Shown: positions 15,622-22,038 of the stretch, piece by piece | Layout of the letters: each line of letters starts with the position of its first letter | Numbering within the stretch: the stretch's first letter is position 1 | Source of the DNA: Kiritimatiellia bacterium | Lineage (GTDB): Bacteria > Verrucomicrobiota > Kiritimatiellia > RFP12 > UBA1067 | Reading direction: 5' to 3' | Length of the DNA: 22,327 nucleotides | NCBI GenBank assembly: GCA_017648225.1 | Contig: JAGCJE010000114.1 | Span: 1-22,327, forward strand | Program-made: the position numbers and the translations under genes | Notes under the pieces: generated by a model | What the model saw: the letters and a program-made list of their open reading frames with translations, nothing else | Databases searched by the model: none | Told to the model about the DNA's origin: nothing

Positions 15622-16878
15622 ATGGCTAAGATTAACATCGCTTGCGCGGCTATTGCGGCCGCAACATTAATGACGGCTTGCTGCGACAGCAAGAAATGCA
15701 ACAATAAAGACTGCGCCGAGCATAGGAACGAAGCGTGCAAAGAAGAAGTCTGCAAAGATAAATGCTGCAATGAATCAGCCGAGAAGGATTGCTCTGTCAA
15801 GACAGAAACTTCGAAATCCGCCACCCCTACCCAGGAGGTTAAGCCCGCAGTAGAGGCCCCGAAAGATCCTGCCGAAGTCCTTATTTCCGTCAACGGCGAG
15901 AAACTCACGCGCGGCGAAGCCGAAGCAGAAGCCGAAAAGATGATCGAGGCTCAACTCGCCCAGGCTCCTGCCGAACAAAAGGCGCAGATGGAACAGATGA
16001 AGCCTATGATGAAAGGCTATATCCTTAGGCAGATTGTTCAGAAGTTCATGTCAACAAAGATTGCCGTCTCGGCCGCCAAGGATTTCGGATACAGCATCAG
16101 TGATGCGGAGCTTGAAGCGCGTAAGGCAGAGATTCTCAAGCAGTTTGCCGGAGAGGAGAACGCCCCTAAGACGTTCGACGAGCTCATCGCCAACTCCCCT
16201 ATGGGTAAGGAAGCCGTGATTGAAGAGCTTAAAATGGGAATGCTCGTCGAAAAAATGATCAAGGGCGAAATTCTCGACAAGGACGCGACTGACTACACAA
16301 AGGATGTCGAATCCATGCTTCAGAGCATCAAGAAGCAATACGAGATGAAGTCCGGGCCCAAGGTCCAGGCCAGCCACATTCTTATCAAAATCGACGAAAC
16401 GATGACTGACGAGAAGGCGAAAGCCAAGATCAAGGAGCTTAAGAAGGAGCTCGACGCAACTCCTGCTGAGAAGAAGAACGAAAAATTCGCAGAACTCGCA
16501 AAGAACAATTCAGCATGCCCCTCCAAAGAGGAAGGCGGTGATCTCGGCACGTTTGGACGCGGACAGATGGTTCCTGAGTTCGATAAGGCTGCTTTCGAAA
16601 TGAAGGTCGGAGAAATCTCTGCGCCCGTAAAAACGCAGTTCGGCTATCATCTCATCTTGAAAACAAAGGATGTCGCCGCAACTACTCCTCCGCCCTTGCC
16701 CTCGAAGGAAGAGGTTCTCACCTATGTAAAGCAGAACAGAAACCGTGAGGCCATCGCGAAATTTATGAAAAACATCCTCACGAAGTCAAAAATCGAAGTG
16801 ATTGACGAATTTAAGGATATCCTTCCCAAGGAGGATGCGGCCCCTGAAAAGGCCGAACCAGCGGACGCTAAAAAGTAA
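15622..16878 (+). CDS. Parvulin-type peptidyl-prolyl isomerase lipoprotein with cysteine-rich tether
   Basis: This is probably a PrsA/SurA-like periplasmic folding helper. Residues 1-19 form a lipoprotein signal with the lipobox MTAC and acceptor Cys20. A cysteine-rich spacer follows, with Cys at 20, 21, 26, 31, 39, 44, 48, 49 and 57. A helical chaperone domain (about 75-245, Glu/Lys/Met rich, AEVLISVNGEKLTRGEAEAE) comes next. The parvulin domain (about 249-345) has ASHILIKID, KNNSACPSKEEGGDLGTFGRG and FGYHLILKTKD, the rotamase signature. The tail is acidic and charged. The start has AGGTG close upstream and an 18-base gap after recO. Membership of the parvulin family is clear. Its place (outer or inner membrane) and its clients are not. 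Confidence 0.9.
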   Translation: MAKINIACAAIAAATLMTACCDSKKCNNKDCAEHRNEACKEEVCKDKCCNESAEKDCSVKTETSKSATPTQEVKPAVEAPKDPAEVLISVNGEKLTRGEAEAEAEKMIEAQLAQAPAEQKAQMEQMKPMMKGYILRQIVQKFMSTKIAVSAAKDFGYSISDAELEARKAEILKQFAGEENAPKTFDELIANSPMGKEAVIEELKMGMLVEKMIKGEILDKDATDYTKDVESMLQSIKKQYEMKSGPKVQASHILIKIDETMTDEKAKAKIKELKKELDATPAEKKNEKFAELAKNNSACPSKEEGGDLGTFGRGQMVPEFDKAAFEMKVGEISAPVKTQFGYHLILKTKDVAATTPPPLPSKEEVLTYVKQNRNREAIAKFMKNILTKSKIEVIDEFKDILPKEDAAPEKAEPADAKK

Positions 16879-16889
16879 GCTTTAGGCGG

Positions 16890-16918
16890 TTGATTTCGCC
16901 GACTAAAAATGATATACT
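16890..16918 (+). promoter_or_regulatory. Promoter for the PVC small basic protein
   Basis: TTGATT at 16890-16895, a 17-base spacer and TGATATACT at 16910-16918 give a -35 with an extended -10. The expected start is near 16925. It sits in the 68-base gap after the parvulin gene, so the small gene can be expressed on its own. Confidence 0.65.
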
Positions 16919-16946
16919 ATTTCTTCGTTGAAAGGAATTTAGAAAA

Positions 16947-17102
16947 ATGAGCCAGCACGCATCTCTTAAAGGGTCCGGTAAAATCACCTCCAGGCGCAAC
17001 GTCTTGAAGCGCTTTGAGCGCGTCAACCTTCTCCTGAAGCGCGGAGAGTGGAAGGAAGGCGACCGCGGCCTCGGTCTCAAGAAGACCAAGCCTGAGTTCT
17101 GA
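16947..17102 (+). CDS. PVC-type small basic protein (51 residues)
   Basis: The reading frame encodes a 51-residue basic protein. It begins MSQHASLKGSGK, continues through RRNVLKRFERVNLLLKRGEWKEGD and ends GLGLKKTKPEF. The pattern MS-x-H-x-SL-(K/R)G, then RNVLKR-x-ER, then (G)-x-W-K-E-G matches the small basic protein family (TIGR04137 as I recall). That family is described as restricted to Planctomycetes, Verrucomicrobia, Chlamydiae and relatives. Its function is unknown, and a nucleic-acid or ribosome-linked housekeeping role has been proposed. This copy ends earlier than many members, which have a lysine-rich tail. AAAGGA lies 10 bases before the ATG, its own promoter precedes it and a strong terminator follows. 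Family recall is from memory and should be confirmed by a profile search. Confidence 0.82.
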   Translation: MSQHASLKGSGKITSRRNVLKRFERVNLLLKRGEWKEGDRGLGLKKTKPEF

Positions 17103-17124
17103 TAACCAATCGGTTTTAGAGCTA

Positions 17125-17162
17125 AAAAAGAAAGCGTCCTTTTTCAAGGACGTTTTCTTTTT
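17125..17162. terminator. Bidirectional hairpin terminator
   Basis: Arms 17125-17141 and 17146-17162 pair over 17 bases, with one G-T wobble and a TTTC loop. The core is GCGTCCTT/AAGGACGT, flanked by A-rich and T-rich sides that give a U-tract in either direction. It closes the rightward aspS-to-small-protein unit and can also stop the leftward transpeptidase transcript arriving from 17274. Confidence 0.85.
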
Positions 17163-17273
17163 TGTTATAAACATCCCCAATCCACCGTGCTCGCCTGCCA
17201 CTCGCGTAAAACCCGCGCATCCCCGCGAAAAACACGCGCACTTGCGCGCAAATCATCCTCTTTGTCCCCTTAG

Positions 17274-18407
17274 CTATTTAAAAGATTCACCCCTCCGTTC
17301 TTTGAACTTCATATACGACTCCAACTTTTTCTTCGCCAGAATTATACCTTCATGAGTAGCGGCGAATATATGAATACGGTATGGAGATAGATAGTTGCGA
17401 TGTTCTTCACTTTCATCAGGCACGGAACGACTCAATATCACAGTCCATGCGGCTGTAGATGATGCCGGGGGATCGAATCCAAGCATTTCACCAGAGAGAA
17501 ATACGGCCAAAGAATGACTGTCAATCTCCACTCCGTCGCCTGCGGTCGTGTATCTGTGTCGCGGAATTGGTCTATCCAGTTCCAGTTTCATATAATACGC
17601 CATTCTTGCATCCCAATTACCGTTCTGCACCGCCATTACGACATCCATCAATGTATCATCCGACGGATTTTTTAAAAATCGTCCGTAAAGCTTTGCCGCG
17701 CCGCACAAAGCAATGTCGATTTCGCGGCATAAATCGGGGTACCACTTAAGCGGCGAGCGCTCCAGTTCCGGATTGCGGCCTTTACGCATATCGTATGGTG
17801 CAATAATAACCGAAACGTTCCGTATACCTACCGCATGAGCGAGATAAAATATATCCTCGATCGCATCATCACCGACCGGCACACAACCTATCGTCACCGC
17901 CTTTCCGTGAAGCATTATATCGCCACCGAGATTTACGCGTTTATCCGCCTTCGCCCGCGCCCTGTCAGATGCATTCGGATACGAAACCTTAAGAGACAGA
18001 TAAAATCTCGAATTGGGATTTAGGTACGCAATTCCATATACGCCCTCCGGTATTTGCAAGTCGCCTTCACGCAATTTAGGCCCCAATGTTCCGCTGAAAG
18101 CCGTCATCGGATATTCACGAGGAGTCTTCCATCCAGGAGCATGAACCTCCACGCGGCGCTCATTTTTGAAAACCAGTATTCTCAGTTTTCCGCCGGAGTT
18201 TTTCGCATCCTCTTTTAGATGAGGCTTCTTCTTGAGAATTGCAGTAATACGACTTTCGACAGTGTGCCGCGATACTTTAGCGATCGCTTTACCGCCTGCT
18301 AATAACGCCGCCGCCGCGACAAACAGGCCGATTGCAATCGTTATCGCCAATGGGGACAGTCCCCCTCTACCTATTCCGCTACTGTGGTAATTTACTGTAG
18401 TAACCAT
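17274..18407 (-). CDS. YafK-like L,D-transpeptidase (YkuD) domain protein, membrane-anchored
   Basis: From the ATG at 18407 this is 377 residues. A hydrophobic anchor at about residues 18-39 is followed by a YkuD domain. FSGTLGPKLREGDLQIPEGVYGI, LNPNSRFYLSLKVSYPNASDRA and MLHGKAVTIGCVPVGD carry the catalytic His167 and Cys175. These blocks match the YafK group. E. coli YafK (DpaA) detaches Braun lipoprotein from peptidoglycan, while other YkuD enzymes make 3-3 crosslinks, so the exact reaction is open. A C-terminal region of about 150 residues is unassigned. The start is uncertain: the frame is open back to a TTG at 18464, and an ATG lies at 18425. I chose 18407 because AGGG is 6 bases upstream. 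The first 12 or so codons lie inside a palindrome-rich element. It probably forms an operon with the DUF4139 gene. Confidence 0.83.
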   Translation of the reverse strand: MVTTVNYHSSGIGRGGLSPLAITIAIGLFVAAAALLAGGKAIAKVSRHTVESRITAILKKKPHLKEDAKNSGGKLRILVFKNERRVEVHAPGWKTPREYPMTAFSGTLGPKLREGDLQIPEGVYGIAYLNPNSRFYLSLKVSYPNASDRARAKADKRVNLGGDIMLHGKAVTIGCVPVGDDAIEDIFYLAHAVGIRNVSVIIAPYDMRKGRNPELERSPLKWYPDLCREIDIALCGAAKLYGRFLKNPSDDTLMDVVMAVQNGNWDARMAYYMKLELDRPIPRHRYTTAGDGVEIDSHSLAVFLSGEMLGFDPPASSTAAWTVILSRSVPDESEEHRNYLSPYRIHIFAATHEGIILAKKKLESYMKFKERRGESFK

Positions 18408-18422
18408 GTCTGACCCTGTAGC
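18352..18422. repeat. Palindrome-rich, REP-like element at the transpeptidase start
   Basis: Two inverted repeats lie side by side. GGGGACAGTCCCC at 18352-18364 is a perfect 6-base-arm palindrome. At 18379-18403, TACT-GTG-GTAA and TTAC-TGT-AGTA can form an 11-pair stem in rightward RNA, with three G-U pairs. The flanking AGGGTCAGACATG resembles sequences seen around REP elements of RAYT transposases, from memory only. No second copy exists in this window, so repetition in the genome is untested. The element supplies the ribosome site and the first codons of the transpeptidase gene. Confidence 0.4.
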
Positions 18423-18448
18423 CTCCATGTGGGCGGCAAACCATTCTG

Positions 18449-20173
18449 TCAGCGCCAAAGCCAATGCCAGTATTCAATCGAGAACACTTTGTCCTCACCA
18501 GGTGCCAGGACAAACTCCCATGTCATATCGTGCTCAAGATTTGGGTTCTCTGGCTGCGCGGGCCTGTCGTGAACCTTCGCGTCCGTCGCGTCCACCAATT
18601 CGCCGGAAACAGTCTTCTTCACACGCACTGTCGCCGGTTCGCCGCGGTGGTTCCTTATGCTGAACGAGCCCTTGACGCCCTCCTTGCGCCAATCGCGTCC
18701 GCCCCAGCGCTTCACACCGTCCATCCCTGACAGGCTTTCGGTATACTTGACCGACACCGTGAGCGCTTTGGTGATCTTGACGGACGCCTCGTCGCCGGGA
18801 TTCGTCCAGCCGATCTTCGACTGGCCCAGGACGCGTCCGCCCTCGGCTATCTCGATCGGCGCGGTGGTCATCGGGAATCCGAACGGATTGGCGAACACGA
18901 CGGCGTCCCACGCCGTCCGGCGCTCCTCTTCGGTGCCGTCGCGCAGATTCCCGCGCTCGTCGCGGTCGTCCGACAGGTTCCACTCCACGATGCGCCGGAG
19001 CGCCACTTCCTTGCGTCCCAGCTGGAGCATGCGCCGGTCGCCCCTGGCCAGCGTCATCCGGCCGACGCCGCGGTAGTGGATGTCCGTGCCGGCGCCCGCA
19101 GACTCCGCCGCGCCTGCCGAGAAGGAGTCCGCCCCGCCGGAAGGCGTGAAGCTGTTGAGCATGACGCTCTGCGACATCACCCCGCCGCGATTGCGCCCGC
19201 CCCTGCGGAACCACCCCCAGTACGTATCGTCCTCCGCCGCGCGTATGGCGGAGCTGTACGCGCCGAAGTCCACGCCGCCGCCAAGGAGGGACGGCACGTC
19301 TGCGTAGAGAAGATTCGGGAATCCCGATATGAGGGAGACCTCCGCATCCTTCCAGTCAGCAATGTCGTTGTACACCTCTGCCGTCATCGACACCGTGCCC
19401 TTGCCGTCGGCGAGATCGACCCGATACGACGGCGTCCAGCAGGCGCCGGTCGCGATGTACTGGACGTCGAAGGGCGCCTTCGCGCCGTCGAAGCGCCAAA
19501 CGGGCATCGCGCGCGCAATGCCGCGCGGATCGCCGTCGTCAGACCGGACGCTCACAACGGCTGACTCAGGCACCGAGACTATGGATCCGCTCTCCAGCCT
19601 GACGTTGAGCGACTTCGCGGGCTTGGGCTTGGGCGGCTCGTAGTAGTACGATGCATAGCCATAGTACATGTTCCGGCGTCCAATCGGCTCGGCTGCGCGC
19701 TCAGACTCGTCCTTCACGGCCGTCCCGCGCACGGTGCAGATGCGGCTGGACTCGCCCGCCGTTCCGGTCAGGACCTTCATAGACCCGGTCTTGGCGGCGG
19801 CGTCGAGTATCTGGTCCATGCCGACGCCGCATCGGAACGCGACTTCGATCTTCCGGCCGTCATATGCGCCGGTCCATCCTTCCGCAAAGCCGGCGTCGAC
19901 GTTTTCGCGGAGCACGTCGGCCTTCGTGGACGACACCGACACGCCACCGCCGGACACGAGCCAGAACGAACCGTACGCCGGGCGCGCATTCGCGTCGACA
20001 AACGACACGCCGTCCTCGCCTGGCGTGATGCGCCGCGTCACGACGGCCATCCCGTTCTTGTACAGCCCGACCGATACGATCGGAGCAGGGTCAAGCGACA
20101 CGGCAGCGGCCGACACCTCGGCTGCCGCAACCGCAACTGCGGCCAACGCGGCCAACGCATCATTCATTCTCAT
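18449..20173 (-). CDS. Secreted DUF4139 (MuiA-like) protein
   Basis: The 574-residue protein starts with an alanine-rich signal peptide (MRMNDALAALAAVAVAAAEVSAAA), so it is likely exported. The early motif VGLYKNGMAVVTRRI and the later block FDVQYIATGACWTPSYRVDL, then MTAEVYNDIADWKDAEVSLISG, are typical of DUF4139 proteins related to the mucoidy inhibitor MuiA. The ending DMTWEFVLAPGEDKVFSIEYWHW also fits. Function is unknown. Two low-complexity inserts occur, a Tyr/Pro/Lys run near YYYEPPKPKPAK and a Gly/Ser/Ala-rich stretch around GGADSFSAGAAESAGAG. The ATG at 20173 has AAGGAG 8 bases upstream; the longer open frame to 20308 is not supported. The GC-rich codon use stands out from the gene remnants upstream of it. 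The stop lies 42 bases before the chosen start of the transpeptidase. Confidence 0.8.
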   Translation of the reverse strand: MRMNDALAALAAVAVAAAEVSAAAVSLDPAPIVSVGLYKNGMAVVTRRITPGEDGVSFVDANARPAYGSFWLVSGGGVSVSSTKADVLRENVDAGFAEGWTGAYDGRKIEVAFRCGVGMDQILDAAAKTGSMKVLTGTAGESSRICTVRGTAVKDESERAAEPIGRRNMYYGYASYYYEPPKPKPAKSLNVRLESGSIVSVPESAVVSVRSDDGDPRGIARAMPVWRFDGAKAPFDVQYIATGACWTPSYRVDLADGKGTVSMTAEVYNDIADWKDAEVSLISGFPNLLYADVPSLLGGGVDFGAYSSAIRAAEDDTYWGWFRRGGRNRGGVMSQSVMLNSFTPSGGADSFSAGAAESAGAGTDIHYRGVGRMTLARGDRRMLQLGRKEVALRRIVEWNLSDDRDERGNLRDGTEEERRTAWDAVVFANPFGFPMTTAPIEIAEGGRVLGQSKIGWTNPGDEASVKITKALTVSVKYTESLSGMDGVKRWGGRDWRKEGVKGSFSIRNHRGEPATVRVKKTVSGELVDATDAKVHDRPAQPENPNLEHDMTWEFVLAPGEDKVFSIEYWHWLWR

Positions 20174-20230
20174 TATCCGCTCTCCTTTAATTCGCGATTT
20201 GACTGATTCATACAAACCACTCATACAGAC

Positions 20231-20239
20231 ATTATAGCA
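20231..20239 (-). promoter_or_regulatory. Extended -10 promoter for the DUF4139-transpeptidase unit
   Basis: The minus strand reads TGCTATAAT, a perfect extended -10. The expected start is near 20224, about 50 bases before the ATG at 20173, with a good ribosome site between. No clear -35 box at standard spacing. Confidence 0.6.
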
Positions 20240-20249
20240 TTTCCGCTTT

Positions 20250-20568
20250 TCAAGGCGCAACGGCACTTCCTCTTTGGAGGTTCCCCAATTTTGTCGTATC
20301 GGCTTCACGCGCCTCTTTGTCCATTCGACATTTCAAATCGCCGATTCGATCGTTCCAGTCAAGATAGAACCGCTCGACAAGATTTGAAGTGTTTGGAGCA
20401 GTCTTACAGTCCAGCCCCCATTGGTCAATCAGCTGCGTCCTGCTTTGCCGGCTCCATGACGGCATCCTTGAGTTTCAACGAGCTGTCGAAGTCTGATTTT
20501 CGTATTGTACCAGACAGGCGCAGGTTCTTCTCAACATCCACTTTAAACGAAAGGTCCTCTTTCCTCAT
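20250..20568 (-). pseudogene. Small unknown gene, apparently split by a frameshift
   Basis: An ATG at 20568 opens a 47-residue frame (MRKEDLSFKVDVEKNLRLSG... to QDAAD) that stops at 20425. A second frame, shifted relative to the first and open from 20465 to 20250, then continues as LIDQWGLDCKTAPNTSNLVE and RFYLDWNDRIGDLKCRMD. Both halves have protein-like hydrophobic and charged patterns, and a perfect extended -10 box lies 19 bases before the ATG. Together they look like one gene of about 105 residues broken by a one-base change near 20425-20465. Two unrelated short frames or non-coding DNA are also possible. I do not recognise either part. Confidence 0.3.
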
Positions 20569-20587
20569 TAACTGTTTTGTTTTCGAT

Positions 20588-20596
20588 ATTATACCA
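20588..20596 (-). promoter_or_regulatory. Extended -10 promoter upstream of the split small gene
   Basis: The minus strand reads TGGTATAAT, preceded by AATT or GATT type sequence as at the argS and ABC promoters. The expected start near 20581 is about 13 bases before the ATG at 20568. The box overlaps the stop codon of the membrane-protein remnant upstream. Confidence 0.55.
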
Positions 20597-20769
20597 AATC
20601 CGCGGCGGATGCGCCGCGCTGACGGACAAACAAGTCGATGACGCGATTGATCAGCCCGTGCATCCTACCGAGGCTGAGTATTACGATGGCGAAGATCAGC
20701 AGTCCCGTCCAGAGAATTAGAATCCGAGGGTCCCATTGGTGGGGTGAGAGTGGGTGGGGTGAAAATCAT
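20589..20769 (-). pseudogene. Remnant of a small single-pass membrane protein
   Basis: One minus-strand frame reads DPRILILWTGLLIFAIVILS, then LGRMHGLINRVIDLFVRQRG, ending ASAADLV and a TAA at 20589. This looks like a transmembrane helix with a basic cytoplasmic tail. No usual start codon precedes the helix in that frame, which is closed upstream by a TGA near 20766-20768. A neighbouring frame starts at the ATG at 20769 with MIFTPPTLTPPMGP, so a single-base indel near 20720-20735 would join them into a protein of about 60 residues. The proline-rich start is encoded by a short direct repeat. I cannot name the family. A sequencing error or a living but non-standard gene would give the same picture. 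Confidence 0.3.
20738..20762. repeat. Short direct repeat GGTGGGGTGA x2
   Basis: GGTGGGGTGA occurs at 20738-20747 and again at 20753-20762, a 15-base period. On the minus strand it encodes the TPPTLTPP stretch of the membrane-protein remnant. Confidence 0.5.
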
Positions 20770-20794
20770 TTACGGATAGAAGTCGAATTTATGT

Positions 20795-20828
20795 AAAAGA
20801 AACACCCTCATTCAAGGGTGTTTCTTTT
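20795..20828. terminator. Hairpin terminator after fucO
   Basis: Arms 20795-20808 and 20815-20828 form a perfect 14-pair stem with loop CATTCA. A/G-rich and T/C-rich outer sides give U-rich ends in both directions. It lies 26 bases beyond the fucO stop on the minus strand and has the same AAAGAAA...TTTCTTT design as the terminator at 17125-17162. Confidence 0.85.
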
Positions 20829-20853
20829 ATTTAACATATCTTTAACCTTAAGA

Positions 20854-22002
20854 TCAAGCGAGCGACTTGTAAAGTTTCTCGATATCCTTAACCGAGCAGT
20901 CGCGCGGGTTGCCAGGACGGCACGCGTCGGCATACGCGGACTCGGCGAGGAACTTTACGTCCTCCTTCTTGAGAACGCCCTTCAGATCGGCGGGAATTCC
21001 GACATCCTTGGCGAGCTTCTCAACGGCCTCAATGGCAGCCTTGCGGTACTGGGGCATCGTCATCTTATCAACGTTCTTAACCCCCATCGCTCTAGCGATT
21101 TCACGATACTTGGTACCCGTCTTCGCCGCGTTGAACTTCATCGCGGTGGGAAGAAGAATCGCGCACGCCTTTCCGTGAGGCATATCGTAGAGAGCCGAAA
21201 GTCCGTGAGCCATCGCATGATCGACGCCGAGTCCGACGTTCGAAAAGCCCATGCCGGCGATATACTGACCGAGAGCCATTCCCGCGCGGCCCGAAGGCTT
21301 ATTGGCGACGGCATCGCGCAACGACGACGAAATAAGGCGGATCGCCTCAAGATGGAGCATATCAGTGATAGCGCAGGCGCCCTTAGTGATATAACCCTCA
21401 ATCGCGTGAGTGAGAGCGTCCATGCCCGTGAATGCCGTAAGGCCCTTGGGCATTGAAGACATCATCTCGGGGTCGACGAACGCGACAACGGGAATATCGT
21501 GGGGATCGACGCAGACGAACTTGCGCTTCTTCTCAACGTCAGTGATTACGTAGTTAATCGTAACCTCAGCCGCAGTGCCAGCCGTTGTAGGAACCGCGAG
21601 AATCGGCTTCGAAGGATTCTTCGTGGGTGCAACACCCTCCAAGGAGCGAACATCGGCGAACTTCGGATTGGCGATGATAATGCCAACAGCCTTGGCGGTA
21701 TCCATCGCGGATCCTCCGCCGATGGCGATGATCGAGTCGGCCTTTGCCGCCTTGAAAGCCTTCACGCCGTCCTTGACGTTCTTGATTGTGGGATTGGCCT
21801 TGATGTCCGAATAAACGGCGTACTTAACCTTAGCCTTATCAAGAATATCGGTTACCTTCTTGGACACGCCGAACTTGATGAGATCGGGATCGGTAAACAC
21901 GATAGGCTTTTTAAGGCCGCGCTGCGCGAGTTCAGCCGTAATTGACGCGATCGCGCCGGCACCATGATACGAGGTTTCGTTGAGTATGATTCTGTTGACC
22001 AT
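20854..22002 (-). CDS. fucO: Lactaldehyde reductase / 1,2-propanediol oxidoreductase (iron-dependent)
   Basis: This group III alcohol dehydrogenase reduces L-lactaldehyde to 1,2-propanediol with NADH during anaerobic fucose or rhamnose use. The 382-residue protein aligns by eye with E. coli FucO almost without gaps. Shared blocks include IAIGGGS (nucleotide site), ADVRSLEG, VPTTAGTAAEVTINYVITD, KFVCVDPHDIP, DALTHAIEGYIT and ALGQYIAGMGFSNVGLG. The four iron ligands are all present: Asp195, His199, His262 and His276, each one less than in E. coli. It stands alone, with AAGGA 7 bases before the ATG, its own promoter and a terminator, so no sugar-pathway operon is visible. Other short aldehydes and diols could be substrates too. 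Confidence 0.93.
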   Translation of the reverse strand: MVNRIILNETSYHGAGAIASITAELAQRGLKKPIVFTDPDLIKFGVSKKVTDILDKAKVKYAVYSDIKANPTIKNVKDGVKAFKAAKADSIIAIGGGSAMDTAKAVGIIIANPKFADVRSLEGVAPTKNPSKPILAVPTTAGTAAEVTINYVITDVEKKRKFVCVDPHDIPVVAFVDPEMMSSMPKGLTAFTGMDALTHAIEGYITKGACAITDMLHLEAIRLISSSLRDAVANKPSGRAGMALGQYIAGMGFSNVGLGVDHAMAHGLSALYDMPHGKACAILLPTAMKFNAAKTGTKYREIARAMGVKNVDKMTMPQYRKAAIEAVEKLAKDVGIPADLKGVLKKEDVKFLAESAYADACRPGNPRDCSVKDIEKLYKSLA

Positions 22003-22029
22003 AACATTTTCCTTTATTTAATTAAAAAA

Positions 22030-22038
22030 ATTATATCA
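22030..22038 (-). promoter_or_regulatory. Extended -10 promoter for fucO
   Basis: The minus strand reads TGATATAAT, a perfect extended -10. A weak TGGAAA lies 17 bases upstream. The expected start near 22023 gives a leader of about 21 bases, A/T-rich, with a TTTAATTAAA-like palindromic core just before the ribosome site. Confidence 0.65.

Noticed and set aside
17113..17124. GTTTTAGAGCTA, identical to the start of the S. pyogenes Cas9 crRNA repeat
   Set aside because: It occurs once, with no second repeat, spacer or cas gene. It is part of the A/T-rich flank of a terminator, so a chance match is the best reading.
18534..19214. 226-residue frame inside the DUF4139 gene
   Set aside because: Same strand, other frame; the Arg/Gly/Ala-rich composition is a GC artefact.
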